Assembly (NCBI RefSeq): GCF_040702505.1
Contig: NZ_JBFBLC010000010.1
Span: forward strand, 1-64,000
Source of the DNA: Terrabacter sp040702505
Lineage (GTDB): Bacteria > Actinomycetota > Actinomycetes > Actinomycetales > Dermatophilaceae
Reading direction: 5' to 3'
Length of the DNA: 64,000 bases
Shown: piece by piece, positions 7,698 through 16,848 of the stretch
How positions within the stretch are numbered: position 1 is the first letter of the stretch
Layout of the letters: each line of letters begins with the position of its first letter
The notes under the pieces: generated by a model
The model's database searches: none
What the model saw: the letters and a program-made list of their open reading frames with translations, nothing else
What the model was told of the DNA's origin: nothing
Made by a program: the position numbers and the translations under genes

Positions 7698-9905
7698 GTG
7701 ACGCAGAACCGAGGGACCGATCCCCAGAGGACCGGTCGCGGCGCTGCACCCGCCCGACAGCCCCGGCAGTCCCGGCAGTCACAGGGGAGCCGGCAGACCC
7801 GAGAGCCTCGACCGGCCCGGCAGCCCCGACAGGCGCAGCCGAGCCGCCAGGCCGGATCGGTGCGGAGCGGTGCGGCGCCCAGCCCCAAGCCGCAGCCCGG
7901 TGTGCGGGCCGCGCGCCCGACGCGTACCCCGGCGTCCGGCGGCGCAGGCCGCGCCGGCAGCGGCCGGGGCAGGTCGTCCGGCGCACCCGTTCGCGGTGGC
8001 GCGGCCGGGTCGAAGCCACGTGCGGCGTCCGCGAGGTCCGGTGGCCCGCGAGGTCCCCGTGGCCCTCGTCGGCCCCTGCGGATCTCGCGCGCCAACCCCA
8101 GGCGCCGGGCCCGCGTGATGTTCGTGGCGATCCTCTTCGTCTTCACGATCTTCGCCGGCCAGCTCATGCGCATCCAGGCCTTCGACGCGTCGGCAACCCA
8201 GGCCGCGGCGCTGTCCAAGCGCACCGTCAAGACGACGACGCCCGCCCTGCGCGGTCAGATCCTCGACACGAACGGTCAGGTGCTCGCCTCCTCGGTCGAG
8301 CGCTACACCCTCACGGCCGACCCGACGGTCGTGCCCCTCTACACGGCGGTCGTCGACGGCGTACGCCGCCAGGTCGGGGTCTCGCGCGCCGCGGCGGACC
8401 TCGCACCGCTGCTGGACGTGTCCGAGGGCGACCTCACGAAGCTGCTGACCCGGGCCAACACCCGCTACGTCGTGCTGAAGAAGGACGTCAACCCGGCCAT
8501 CTACCGCGAGATCCGCGCGCTCGGCATCCCCGGCATCAACGGCGAGCGCGTCGCGCAGCGGGTCTACCCCACGTCGATGGCCTCGAGCCAGCTCGTCGGC
8601 TTCGTGCTGCCCTCCGACCAGACCGGCGCCGCCGGCATCGAGCAGATGTACAACTCGACGCTCAAGGGCACGCCCGGGGTCAACGTCGCCGAGCGCGCCC
8701 GTGACGGCTACGTCATCCCGGGCTCCCAGCGCGTCGACACCCCGGTCGTCAACGGGCGCGACGTGAAGCTGACCATCGACGCCGACCTGCAGTGGTACGC
8801 CGAGAACGCCCTGGCCAAGCAGGTGTCCGCGGTGGGCGCCGAGTCGGGCACGGCTGTCGTCATCGAGGTGGCGACCGGCAAGATCCGTGCGGCGGCGAGC
8901 TCCCCGACGTTCGACCCCAACGACCTGGCCGACGCCCAGGCCAAGTCCCTGCGCAACTACGCCTTCGACGACGCCTTCGAGCCGGGCTCCACCGGCAAGC
9001 TGATGACGATGTCGGCCGCGCTCGAGCAGAAGGTCATCACCCCCGACACGGGCGTCATCGTCCCGCCTCGGCTGCCTCGCGCCGGCACGAACTTCAAGGA
9101 CAACGAGCCCCACGGCGTCGAGAACATGACGGCCACCGGCGTGCTCGCCAAGTCGTCCAACATGGGCACCATCATGATCGGGGAGCGGGTCTCGCCCGCC
9201 GTGATGGAGGGCTACTACCGCAAGTTCGGCATCGGCTCGAAGACACCGGTGGGCTTCCCGGGGGAGTCGGCGGGCTTCCTCGCCGGGGCCAAGGACTGGA
9301 TCTCCAGCCGCCGCTACACGATCCTGTTCGGCCAGGGCTACTCCGTGACGGCCATCCAGCAGGCCGGGGTCTTCCAGACCATCGCCAACAAGGGCGTGCG
9401 CATGCCTCCGTCCCTCGTCGAGGGCACCGTCGACCAGAACGGCACGCTCATCCCCGCGGCACCGACCACGCCCGTGCGCGTCGTCTCGCAGGACACCGCC
9501 GTGAAGCTCTCCCGGATGATGGAGGAGGTCACGGGCAAGGACGGCACCGCCAGCGCCGCCCGCATCAAGGGCTACCGCGTCGCGGGCAAGACCGGCACGG
9601 CCGACCGCTACGACGAGAAGCTCAAGCGCTACAACGGCTTCACCGCCTCCTTCATCGGCTTCGCGCCGGCCGAGGCCCCGAAGTACGTCGTCGCTGTCTT
9701 CATCCAGAAGCCGAGCGCCGGAATGTTCGGTGGCGCGCTCGCCGGACCGGTCTTCAACCAGATCATGACCTACCTGCTCGAGCGCACGGGTGCGCCGCCG
9801 AGCCCGAAGTCCAACCTGAACTACCACGTGTGGGCCGACAAGCCCCTCTCGTCGGACGACCCGGAGGTCATCAGCAATGCGCGGGCCAAACGGGATGGCC
9901 TGTAA
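7698..9905 (+). CDS. ftsI: Septal penicillin-binding protein FtsI (class B PBP)
   Basis: 735 residues from GTG 7698, four bases after the ftsL stop. The first roughly 135 residues are a cytoplasmic Arg/Pro/Gln/Ser-rich extension. A membrane helix (VMFVAILFVFTIFAGQLM) and the PBP dimerisation domain follow. The transpeptidase domain has its catalytic Ser431 in STGK, SSN at 486-488 and KTGTA at 631-635. It cross-links septal peptidoglycan together with FtsW. The class B organisation and location identify FtsI (PBP3). The N-terminal extension is unusually long; an internal start closer to the membrane helix is possible but has no clear ribosome site. Confidence 0.94.
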   Translation: MTQNRGTDPQRTGRGAAPARQPRQSRQSQGSRQTREPRPARQPRQAQPSRQAGSVRSGAAPSPKPQPGVRAARPTRTPASGGAGRAGSGRGRSSGAPVRGGAAGSKPRAASARSGGPRGPRGPRRPLRISRANPRRRARVMFVAILFVFTIFAGQLMRIQAFDASATQAAALSKRTVKTTTPALRGQILDTNGQVLASSVERYTLTADPTVVPLYTAVVDGVRRQVGVSRAAADLAPLLDVSEGDLTKLLTRANTRYVVLKKDVNPAIYREIRALGIPGINGERVAQRVYPTSMASSQLVGFVLPSDQTGAAGIEQMYNSTLKGTPGVNVAERARDGYVIPGSQRVDTPVVNGRDVKLTIDADLQWYAENALAKQVSAVGAESGTAVVIEVATGKIRAAASSPTFDPNDLADAQAKSLRNYAFDDAFEPGSTGKLMTMSAALEQKVITPDTGVIVPPRLPRAGTNFKDNEPHGVENMTATGVLAKSSNMGTIMIGERVSPAVMEGYYRKFGIGSKTPVGFPGESAGFLAGAKDWISSRRYTILFGQGYSVTAIQQAGVFQTIANKGVRMPPSLVEGTVDQNGTLIPAAPTTPVRVVSQDTAVKLSRMMEEVTGKDGTASAARIKGYRVAGKTGTADRYDEKLKRYNGFTASFIGFAPAEAPKYVVAVFIQKPSAGMFGGALAGPVFNQIMTYLLERTGAPPSPKSNLNYHVWADKPLSSDDPEVISNARAKRDGL

Positions 9906-9916
9906 GTTGGGATGAC

Positions 9917-11563
9917 GTGTCACCTTCCCCTCTACGACCCGCCACGTCGGGTGTGCGACTTCGCGACCTGACCCCCCTGGCGGGAGACGGCGCCAGCCTG
10001 CACACCCGCGAGCGCCCAGCCCCGCAGCAGCCCTGCGGCCAGGCCGCGGGGCAGTCCGGTGACGTCCTCGTCACCGGCGTCACGCTGGACAGCCGCGCCG
10101 TCGTCCCCGGTGACCTGTATGCCGCCCTGCCGGGGTTCAACGTCCACGGCGTGCGGTTCACGGCCGACGCCGTGGCGGCCGGCGCCGTGGCCGTGCTCAC
10201 GGACGCCGCAGGGCTCTCCGAGCTGCGCTCGGGCGAGGGCAGCGCCGCCGACGTGCCGGTCCTCGTGGTCGATGACCCCCGGAGCGTGCTCGGCGAGCTC
10301 GCTGCCGCCGTCTACGGCCGGCCGTCGCAGAGCCTGACGATGGTCGGCATCACCGGGACCAACGGCAAGACGACCACCGCCTACCTCGTCGAGTCGGCGC
10401 TGCGCGCCCACGGCCGGCGCACCGGCCTCATCGGGACGGTCGAGACGCGCATCGGCGACGAGGCGGTCGAGTCGGTGCGCACCACCCCGGAGGCCACCGA
10501 CCTGCACGCCCTCCTCGCGGTGATGGGCGAGCGGGGCCTCGACGCCTGCGTCATGGAGGTCTCGAGCCACGCGCTGGAGCTGCACCGCGTCGACGGCGTC
10601 GTCTACGACGTCGCCCTCTTCACCAACCTCTCGCAGGACCACCTCGACTTCCACGCGTCGATGGAGGACTACTTCGCCGCCAAGGCGTCCCTGTTCACGC
10701 CGCAGCGGGCGCGCTCGGCCGTGGTGTGCATCGACGACGACTGGGGGCGGCGTCTCGCCGGTGACGCCACCGTGCCCACGACCACCCTGGCGACGAAGCC
10801 CGCCGCGGCCGCCGACGCCGACTGGCTCGCCGAGCCGGGGGAGGGCGGCGGCTTCACCCTGCGCGAGCGCTCGGGCGCCGTCGCACTCTCACTCGTGTCG
10901 CACCTGCCCGGCGACTTCAACGTCGCCAACACCGCCCTGGCCGCCCTGGCCCTGCTCCGCCTCGGGATTGCACCGCTGGAGGTCGAGGCGGCCATGGCCG
11001 TGGCTCCCGACGTGCCGGGGCGCATGCAGGTCGTGTCGCCCGGCGGGGCGCACGGTCCGCGCTGCGTCGTCGACTTCGCGCACACCCCCGACGCCGTCGA
11101 CGCCGCCCTGGCCGCGCTGCGACCCTCGACCCCTGGACGGCTGATCGCCGTGCTGGGTGCGGGGGGAGACCGCGACCGCGGCAAGCGTCCCGCCATGGGT
11201 GCCTCGGCAGCCCGGCAGGCGGACGTCGTCGTCGTCACCGACGACAACCCGCGCTCGGAGGACCCCGCCGAGATCCGGGCGGCCGTCACCGCCGGAGCCC
11301 GGGAGGCCCTGCGTTCCGGGTCGGCCCGCGCGAGCGAGATCATCGACGGCGGCACGCGCTCGAACGCGATCGCGGAGGCCATCGCCCTCGCGGTGGTGGC
11401 CGCAGGCAAGGACCGCCCCGTCGACACCGTCGTGGTGCTCGGCAAGGGGCACGAGAAGGGTCAGGAGATCCACGGAGTGAAGCACCCGTTCGACGACCGC
11501 GACGCCGTGCGCGCCGCCCTCGCAGCCGTCAGCTCGCAGACGGAGCTGGAGGCCACCTCGTGA
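9917..11563 (+). CDS. murE: UDP-MurNAc-L-Ala-D-Glu:meso-diaminopimelate ligase MurE
   Basis: 548 residues starting at GTG 9917, eleven bases after ftsI. Mur ligase features are all visible: the N-terminal UDP-binding domain (VTLDSRAVVPGDLYAAL), P-loop GITGTNGKTTT near residue 147, EVSSHALELHRVDG and DFAHTPDAVDAAL. DNPR at 443-446 is the motif associated with meso-diaminopimelate rather than lysine as third amino acid. It adds that residue in the cytoplasm during lipid II precursor synthesis. Its TGA overlaps the murF GTG. Confidence 0.96.
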   Translation: MSPSPLRPATSGVRLRDLTPLAGDGASLHTRERPAPQQPCGQAAGQSGDVLVTGVTLDSRAVVPGDLYAALPGFNVHGVRFTADAVAAGAVAVLTDAAGLSELRSGEGSAADVPVLVVDDPRSVLGELAAAVYGRPSQSLTMVGITGTNGKTTTAYLVESALRAHGRRTGLIGTVETRIGDEAVESVRTTPEATDLHALLAVMGERGLDACVMEVSSHALELHRVDGVVYDVALFTNLSQDHLDFHASMEDYFAAKASLFTPQRARSAVVCIDDDWGRRLAGDATVPTTTLATKPAAAADADWLAEPGEGGGFTLRERSGAVALSLVSHLPGDFNVANTALAALALLRLGIAPLEVEAAMAVAPDVPGRMQVVSPGGAHGPRCVVDFAHTPDAVDAALAALRPSTPGRLIAVLGAGGDRDRGKRPAMGASAARQADVVVVTDDNPRSEDPAEIRAAVTAGAREALRSGSARASEIIDGGTRSNAIAEAIALAVVAAGKDRPVDTVVVLGKGHEKGQEIHGVKHPFDDRDAVRAALAAVSSQTELEATS

Positions 11564-12972
11564 TCCCCCTGACGCTGAGCGAGATCCGCGACCTGACCGG
11601 GGGTGTGGTGCACGGCACGGACACCCCGGAGGCGGTTGTCGTCGACGGACCGGTCACGACGGACTCCCGTGAGTGCGGGCCGGGCAGCCTCTACGTCGCC
11701 CGCGTCGGCGAGGTCGCCGACGGCCACGACTTCGTCGGCGCCGCCGTGCAGGCCGGGGCCGTGGCGGCCCTCACCGCACGCGCCGTCGAGGGCGTGCCCT
11801 GCGTCGTCGTCGACGACGTCCAGACCGCTTTCGGCCGGCTGGCCCGCGGGGTCGTCGACGCCGCACCGGAGCTGCGCATCGTCGGCATCACGGGCTCGTC
11901 CGGCAAGACGAGCGTCAAGGACCTGCTCGCCTCCGTCCTGTCGTCGGTCGCCGAGACCGTGGCGCCCGTCAACTCGCTCAACGGCGAGATCGGCGTGCCT
12001 CTCACGGTCTGCCGCGTCACCTCGACGACGCGCTTCCTCGTGGCCGAGATGGGCGCCCGCGGCGTCGGGCACATCGACTACCTCACACGCATCGCGCCGC
12101 CGCAGGTCGCGATCGTCCTCAACGTCGGCAGCGCGCACCTCGGGGAGTTCGGCTCGCGCGAGAACATCGCCCGCGCCAAGTCGGAGCTCCCGCGCTCCGT
12201 GCCGGCCGAGGGGCTGTCCGTCCTCAACGCCGACGACCCGCTCGTGGCCGGCATGGCCGACGGGCTGCGGTCCCGGGTCCAGCTCGTGGGCCTGGCGCCC
12301 GAGGCGGACGTCCGCGCGGAGGAGGTCAGCCTCGACGAGCGCGGGAGGGCGGCATACGTCCTCGTCTGCCCGCAGGGGCGGGCACGCGTGACGCTGCGGC
12401 AGAGCGGCGCCCACCACGTCGGCAACTCGCTCGCCGTGGCCGCCGCGGCCCTCGAGCTCGGACTGTCGCTCGACCAGGTCGTCGCGGGCCTCGGCGCCGC
12501 CGAGGCGGTGAGCCGCTGGCGCATGGAGATCACCGATCGTCCCGACGGCGTCGTCGTCGTCAACGACGCCTACAACGCCAACCCCCACTCGATGCGGGCG
12601 GCGCTCGATGCCGTCACTGCCATGCACGTCACGGGGGAGCGCTGGGCCGTCCTCGGCGGGATGCTCGAGCTCGGCGCCGACAGCGACGCCGAGCACGCGT
12701 CCGTCGGGGCGTATGCCGCGTCGCTCGGACTCGACCACCTCGTGGCCGTCGGCGAGGGGGCGCGCCCGCTCGGCGACGCCTTCCCCGGGGCGGAGTGGGT
12801 ACCCGACACCGACGCCGCCTACGAGCTGCTCGTCGGACGGGTGCGCCCGGGGGACCTCGTGCTGCTGAAGTCCAGCCGCGACAGCGGCCTGCGCTGGCTC
12901 GGTGACCGGCTCGCCGCCGACGCGGACACCGACGCCACCGCCACCACGAACCCCGAGGCGGTCACGCGGTGA
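11560..12972 (+). CDS. murF: UDP-MurNAc-tripeptide:D-Ala-D-Ala ligase MurF
   Basis: 470 residues from GTG 11560 (GTGA overlap with murE). The P-loop is GITGSSGKTSVKDL (the TGSSGKT variant is normal for MurF). VAEMGARGVGHI, NVGSAHLGEFGS and VVNDAYNANPHSMRAAL are also family signatures. It adds D-Ala-D-Ala to complete the pentapeptide. Length is normal and it overlaps mraY by GTGA. Confidence 0.96.
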   Translation: MIPLTLSEIRDLTGGVVHGTDTPEAVVVDGPVTTDSRECGPGSLYVARVGEVADGHDFVGAAVQAGAVAALTARAVEGVPCVVVDDVQTAFGRLARGVVDAAPELRIVGITGSSGKTSVKDLLASVLSSVAETVAPVNSLNGEIGVPLTVCRVTSTTRFLVAEMGARGVGHIDYLTRIAPPQVAIVLNVGSAHLGEFGSRENIARAKSELPRSVPAEGLSVLNADDPLVAGMADGLRSRVQLVGLAPEADVRAEEVSLDERGRAAYVLVCPQGRARVTLRQSGAHHVGNSLAVAAAALELGLSLDQVVAGLGAAEAVSRWRMEITDRPDGVVVVNDAYNANPHSMRAALDAVTAMHVTGERWAVLGGMLELGADSDAEHASVGAYAASLGLDHLVAVGEGARPLGDAFPGAEWVPDTDAAYELLVGRVRPGDLVLLKSSRDSGLRWLGDRLAADADTDATATTNPEAVTR

Positions 12973-14054
12973 AGGGTGTCCTGCTGGCGGCCTCCATCTC
13001 GCTGCTCATCTCGTTGTTCGGCACGCCGCTGTTCATCAAGTTCCTCGTCAAGCGCGGCTACGGCCAGTTCATCCGCGACGACGGGCCGACCTCGCACCAC
13101 ACGAAGCGCGGCACGCCGACGATGGGCGGCGCGGTCATCATCGCCGCCATGATCGGGGCCTACCTCCTGGCCCACCTGTTCACCCTGGTGCCGCCGACCG
13201 CCAGTGGCGTCCTCGTGCTGTTCCTCGCCGGCGGCCTCGGCTTCGTCGGCTTCCTCGACGACTTCATCAAGATCAGCAAGCAGCGAAGTCTCGGCCTGCG
13301 CTCGAAGCAGAAGCTGGTCGGACAGGCGCTGGTCGGCATCATCTTCGCCGGCCTGGCGCTGCAGTTCCCCAACGACCAGTACCGCACGCCCGCGTCTCTG
13401 CTCGTCTCGTTCGTCCGCGACACGAACATCAGCCTGGCTCTCGGGGGCAGCACCGTCGTCGGCGTCATCCTCTTCGTCATCTTCGCCAACGTCATGATCG
13501 CCGGCGCCTCCAACGGCGTGAACCTCACCGACGGGCTCGACGGCCTGGCCACGGGCGTGTCCACCATGGTCTTCGGCGCCTACGTCCTCATCAGCATCTG
13601 GACCTTCAACCAGAACTGCCAGACCAACCCGGGCATCAAGTGCTACGAGGTGCGCGACTCGCACGATCTGGCCCTCGTGGCCGCGGCCGGGATGGGAGCC
13701 TGCTTCGGCTTCCTCTGGTGGAACGCCACGCCGGCCAAGATCTTCATGGGTGACACCGGCTCGCTCGCGCTCGGGGGCGCGCTCGCCGGGCTCGCGATCA
13801 TGACCCACACCGAGCTGCTCCTCATCATCCTCGGCGGCATGTTCGTCCTCGAGACGCTCTCGGTGGTGGCCCAGGTGGCCTCGTTCAAGACCACTGGCAA
13901 ACGGGTGCTGAGAATGGCACCGTTGCACCATCACTTCGAGATGGTCGGGTGGAACGAGGTGACCGTCGTGGTGCGCTTCTGGATCATCGCCGGACTCTTC
14001 GCCGCCTTCGGCCTCGGCGTGTTCTACGCCGAGTGGGTGGTGGGGTCCCAGTGA
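12969..14054 (+). CDS. mraY: Phospho-MurNAc-pentapeptide transferase MraY
   Basis: 361 residues of mostly hydrophobic helices. HHTKRGTPTMGG near the N-terminus, the catalytic-loop aspartates in FLDDFIKI, NLTDGLDGLA, FMGDTGSLALGG and the C-terminal PLHHHFEMVGW are diagnostic. It transfers phospho-MurNAc-pentapeptide to undecaprenyl phosphate to make lipid I at the membrane. Start is GTG overlapping murF; the end overlaps murD as GTGA. Confidence 0.97.
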   Translation: MKGVLLAASISLLISLFGTPLFIKFLVKRGYGQFIRDDGPTSHHTKRGTPTMGGAVIIAAMIGAYLLAHLFTLVPPTASGVLVLFLAGGLGFVGFLDDFIKISKQRSLGLRSKQKLVGQALVGIIFAGLALQFPNDQYRTPASLLVSFVRDTNISLALGGSTVVGVILFVIFANVMIAGASNGVNLTDGLDGLATGVSTMVFGAYVLISIWTFNQNCQTNPGIKCYEVRDSHDLALVAAAGMGACFGFLWWNATPAKIFMGDTGSLALGGALAGLAIMTHTELLLIILGGMFVLETLSVVAQVASFKTTGKRVLRMAPLHHHFEMVGWNEVTVVVRFWIIAGLFAAFGLGVFYAEWVVGSQ

Positions 14055-15541
14055 CGTACGACCCGCTCTACGAGCCCCGCGAGGGCCTGACCCACCGCGA
14101 CGCCGACTGGTCCGGGCTGCACGTGCTCGTCGTCGGCCTCGGGGTGTCCGGCTTCGCGGCCGCCGACGCCCTCGCCGACCGCGGGGCCCACGTCGTGGCG
14201 GTATCCCGCGACGAGACCGACGCCATCCGCGAGCGCGCCACGATCCTCGAGATCCTCGACGTCGACGTGCGCATCGGGCCGGAGCACGTGGTCTCGCCAC
14301 CGCCCGGCACCGAGCTCGTCGTCACCTCGCCCGGGGTCCCGCCCCACGACCCGCTGATGCTCGCGGCGGCCGCGGCCGGCATCCCCGTCTGGGGTGAGGT
14401 CGAGCTCGCCTGGCGGATGCGCGCCAAGGAGGGCGCGGCGCCGTGGCTGACCGTCACCGGCACCAACGGCAAGACGACCACCGTCACCATGCTCGCCTCG
14501 ATCCTGCGCCACGCCGGCCTGCGCGCTACGGCCGCCGGCAACGTCGGCACGCCGCTGCTCGAGGCCGTGCTGCACCCCGAGCCCTACGACGTCCTCGCCG
14601 TCGAGCTGTCCAGCTTCCAGCTGCACTGGCAGCGGTCGATCTCGGCCGTCGCCTCGGCCGTGCTCAACGTCGCCCCCGACCACCTCGACTGGCACGGCAG
14701 CTACGAGGAGTACCTCCGGGCCAAGGGCAAGATCTACGAGAACACCCACATCGCGTGCGTCTACAACGTCGCCGACATCCAGACCGAGCAGCTCGTCATG
14801 GAGGCGAACGTCGTCGAGGGCTGCCGCGCCATCGGCTTCACCACCGGCATCCCGGCGCCCTCGATGGTGGGGGTCGTCGAGGACGTGCTGGCCGACCGCG
14901 CGTTCGTCGAGCAGCGGCAGCGCTCGGCTGCCGAGCTGTGCACGATCGCCGACCTGCAGGGCGACGCCCCCTCGGTGGCGCCGCACTACGTCGCCAACGC
15001 CCTCGCCGCCGCCGCCCTCGCCCGGGCCTACGGCGTGGGCCCCATCGCGGTGCGCGACGGGCTGCGCGCCTTCCGGCCCGACCGGCACCGGATCGCCGAG
15101 ATCGCCACGGTCGAGGGCGTGCGCTTCGTCAACGACTCGAAGGCCACCAACCCGCACGCGGCCGCGGCCGCCATCCGGTCGTTCGACTCGGTCGTCTGGA
15201 TCGCCGGTGGCCTGCTCAAGGGCGCCGACGTCGACAGCCTCGTCGAGGAGATGGCCGGCCGCCTGCGGGGTGTCGTGCTGCTCGGGGCCGACCGCGACCA
15301 GATCGCGCAGGCCCTTTCCCGACACGCCCCGGATGTGCCGGTAGTCGACGTGGCCCAGACGGACACTGGGGTCATGGACCGCGTCGTGAGGGAGGCCGCC
15401 CGCCTCGCCCAACCGGGCGACGTCGTGCTGCTGGCCCCGGCCGCCGCGTCGATGGACATGTTCACCAACTACGGTGCCCGCGGCGATGCCTTCGAGGAGG
15501 CGGTCCGGCGGCACCAGGAGGCGCACGGAGGGCTGCAGTGA
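14051..15541 (+). CDS. murD: UDP-MurNAc-L-Ala:D-Glu ligase MurD
   Basis: 496 residues from GTG 14051. A Rossmann-like N-terminus (VLVVGLGVSGFAAADAL), the P-loop TVTGTNGKTTTVTML, AVELSSFQLHW, NVAPDHLDWHGS and FVNDSKATNPHAA identify MurD, which adds D-glutamate. The family is usually around 440-490 residues, so length is normal. Four-base overlaps bind it to mraY and ftsW. Confidence 0.96.
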   Translation: MTYDPLYEPREGLTHRDADWSGLHVLVVGLGVSGFAAADALADRGAHVVAVSRDETDAIRERATILEILDVDVRIGPEHVVSPPPGTELVVTSPGVPPHDPLMLAAAAAGIPVWGEVELAWRMRAKEGAAPWLTVTGTNGKTTTVTMLASILRHAGLRATAAGNVGTPLLEAVLHPEPYDVLAVELSSFQLHWQRSISAVASAVLNVAPDHLDWHGSYEEYLRAKGKIYENTHIACVYNVADIQTEQLVMEANVVEGCRAIGFTTGIPAPSMVGVVEDVLADRAFVEQRQRSAAELCTIADLQGDAPSVAPHYVANALAAAALARAYGVGPIAVRDGLRAFRPDRHRIAEIATVEGVRFVNDSKATNPHAAAAAIRSFDSVVWIAGGLLKGADVDSLVEEMAGRLRGVVLLGADRDQIAQALSRHAPDVPVVDVAQTDTGVMDRVVREAARLAQPGDVVLLAPAAASMDMFTNYGARGDAFEEAVRRHQEAHGGLQ

Positions 15542-16848
15542 GCACGACGACCGCCGGGCCCAAGGCCGGCGCCACCGCAACCACGTCAGGCTCGGACGGC
15601 TCGAAGGCGCGCTCGGAGGGGCATCGGCCACTGGCCGTCATCGGCAAGCTCGAGTCGCCGCTGACCACGTACTACCTGCTCCTGGGCGTCACCGCGACCC
15701 TCGTCGTCTTCGGGCTCGTCATGGTCTTCTCGGCCTCGAGCGTGGAGCAGCTGCTGGCCGACGAGGCGTCCTACACGGTCTTCGTCCGTCAGCTGATCTT
15801 CGCCGCCGTCGGCGGCGTCGCCGCGACCTTCGCCAGCCGGCTCGACGTGAGCTGGTGGAAACGCCTGGCCGCTCCCACGATGGCCCTCTCGATCCTGCTC
15901 ATGGCCGCCGTCATCCCGCTCGGGCGCACCGTCAACGGCAACCGCAACTGGCTCTCGGTCGGGCCGGTGCAGTTCCAGCCCTCGGAGTTCGCCAAGCTGG
16001 GCATCGTGCTCGTGGGCGCGGTGATCTTCGCGAACAAGTCCTCGCGGATCAGCAGCCTCGTGCACGTGGCGGTGCCCTACCTCTTCCCCATCTCGCTCAT
16101 CGTCCTCGGCCTGATCCTCGTCGGTCACGACCTCGGCACGGCGATGATCTTCATCGGCATCATCGGCGCGGTCCTGTTCGTCGCAGGCGTGCCCAAGCGT
16201 GTCTTCGCCATGGCCGGAGGCGTGGCCCTGGTCGGGGTCGCGTTCATGGTGACGGGCAGCGGCAACCGCACGAGCCGCATCGCCAACTGGCTCAGCCCCG
16301 CCTGCCAGTCCGACCCCGACGGCTGGTGCGGCCAGTCGGTCCACGGGATGTACGCCCTCGCCGACGGCGGCTGGTGGGGTGTGGGCCTCGGGGCCTCGAA
16401 GGAGAAGTGGGAGTGGCTCTCCGAGGCGCACAACGACTTCATCTTCGCGATCATCGGCGAGGAGCTCGGGCTGCCCGGCACGCTGCTGATCCTCGCGCTC
16501 TTCGCGATCCTCGCCTGGGCGTGCTTCCGGCTCGTGACCCGGACCCAGGACCGCTTCGTGCGCATCGCCGGCTTCGGCATCATGGCCTGGCTGCTCGGGC
16601 AGGCCATCATCAACATCGGCGCCGTGATCGGCCTCTTCCCCGTCATCGGCGTGCCGCTCCCGCTGGTGTCGGCCGGTGGGTCCTCGCTCGTGACCACGTT
16701 GCTCGCCCTCGGCATCCTGCTGTCCTTCGCCCGCAACGAGCCCGGGTGCAAGGCGCTGCTCGATGCGCGGCCCAGCCTCGTCCGCAGGTCCCTCGCGGTG
16801 CTGCCCGCCCGGGTGCGCTCCGTGCCGCAACGTCGCAGAAGTCGGTGA
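15538..16848 (+). CDS. ftsW: Septal peptidoglycan polymerase FtsW (SEDS family)
   Basis: 436 residues with about ten membrane helices after a 35-residue polar N-terminus. SEDS-family signatures are present: GRTVNGNRNWLSVGPVQFQPSE, GHDLGTAMIF, SLSEAHNDFIFAIIGEELG-like region (here WLSEAHNDFIFAIIGEELG) and PLPLVSAGGSSL near the end. FtsW is the glycosyltransferase that polymerises lipid II at the septum with FtsI as partner. Start is GTG 15538 overlapping murD; GTGA overlap with murG. Confidence 0.96.
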   Translation: MSTTTAGPKAGATATTSGSDGSKARSEGHRPLAVIGKLESPLTTYYLLLGVTATLVVFGLVMVFSASSVEQLLADEASYTVFVRQLIFAAVGGVAATFASRLDVSWWKRLAAPTMALSILLMAAVIPLGRTVNGNRNWLSVGPVQFQPSEFAKLGIVLVGAVIFANKSSRISSLVHVAVPYLFPISLIVLGLILVGHDLGTAMIFIGIIGAVLFVAGVPKRVFAMAGGVALVGVAFMVTGSGNRTSRIANWLSPACQSDPDGWCGQSVHGMYALADGGWWGVGLGASKEKWEWLSEAHNDFIFAIIGEELGLPGTLLILALFAILAWACFRLVTRTQDRFVRIAGFGIMAWLLGQAIINIGAVIGLFPVIGVPLPLVSAGGSSLVTTLLALGILLSFARNEPGCKALLDARPSLVRRSLAVLPARVRSVPQRRRSR

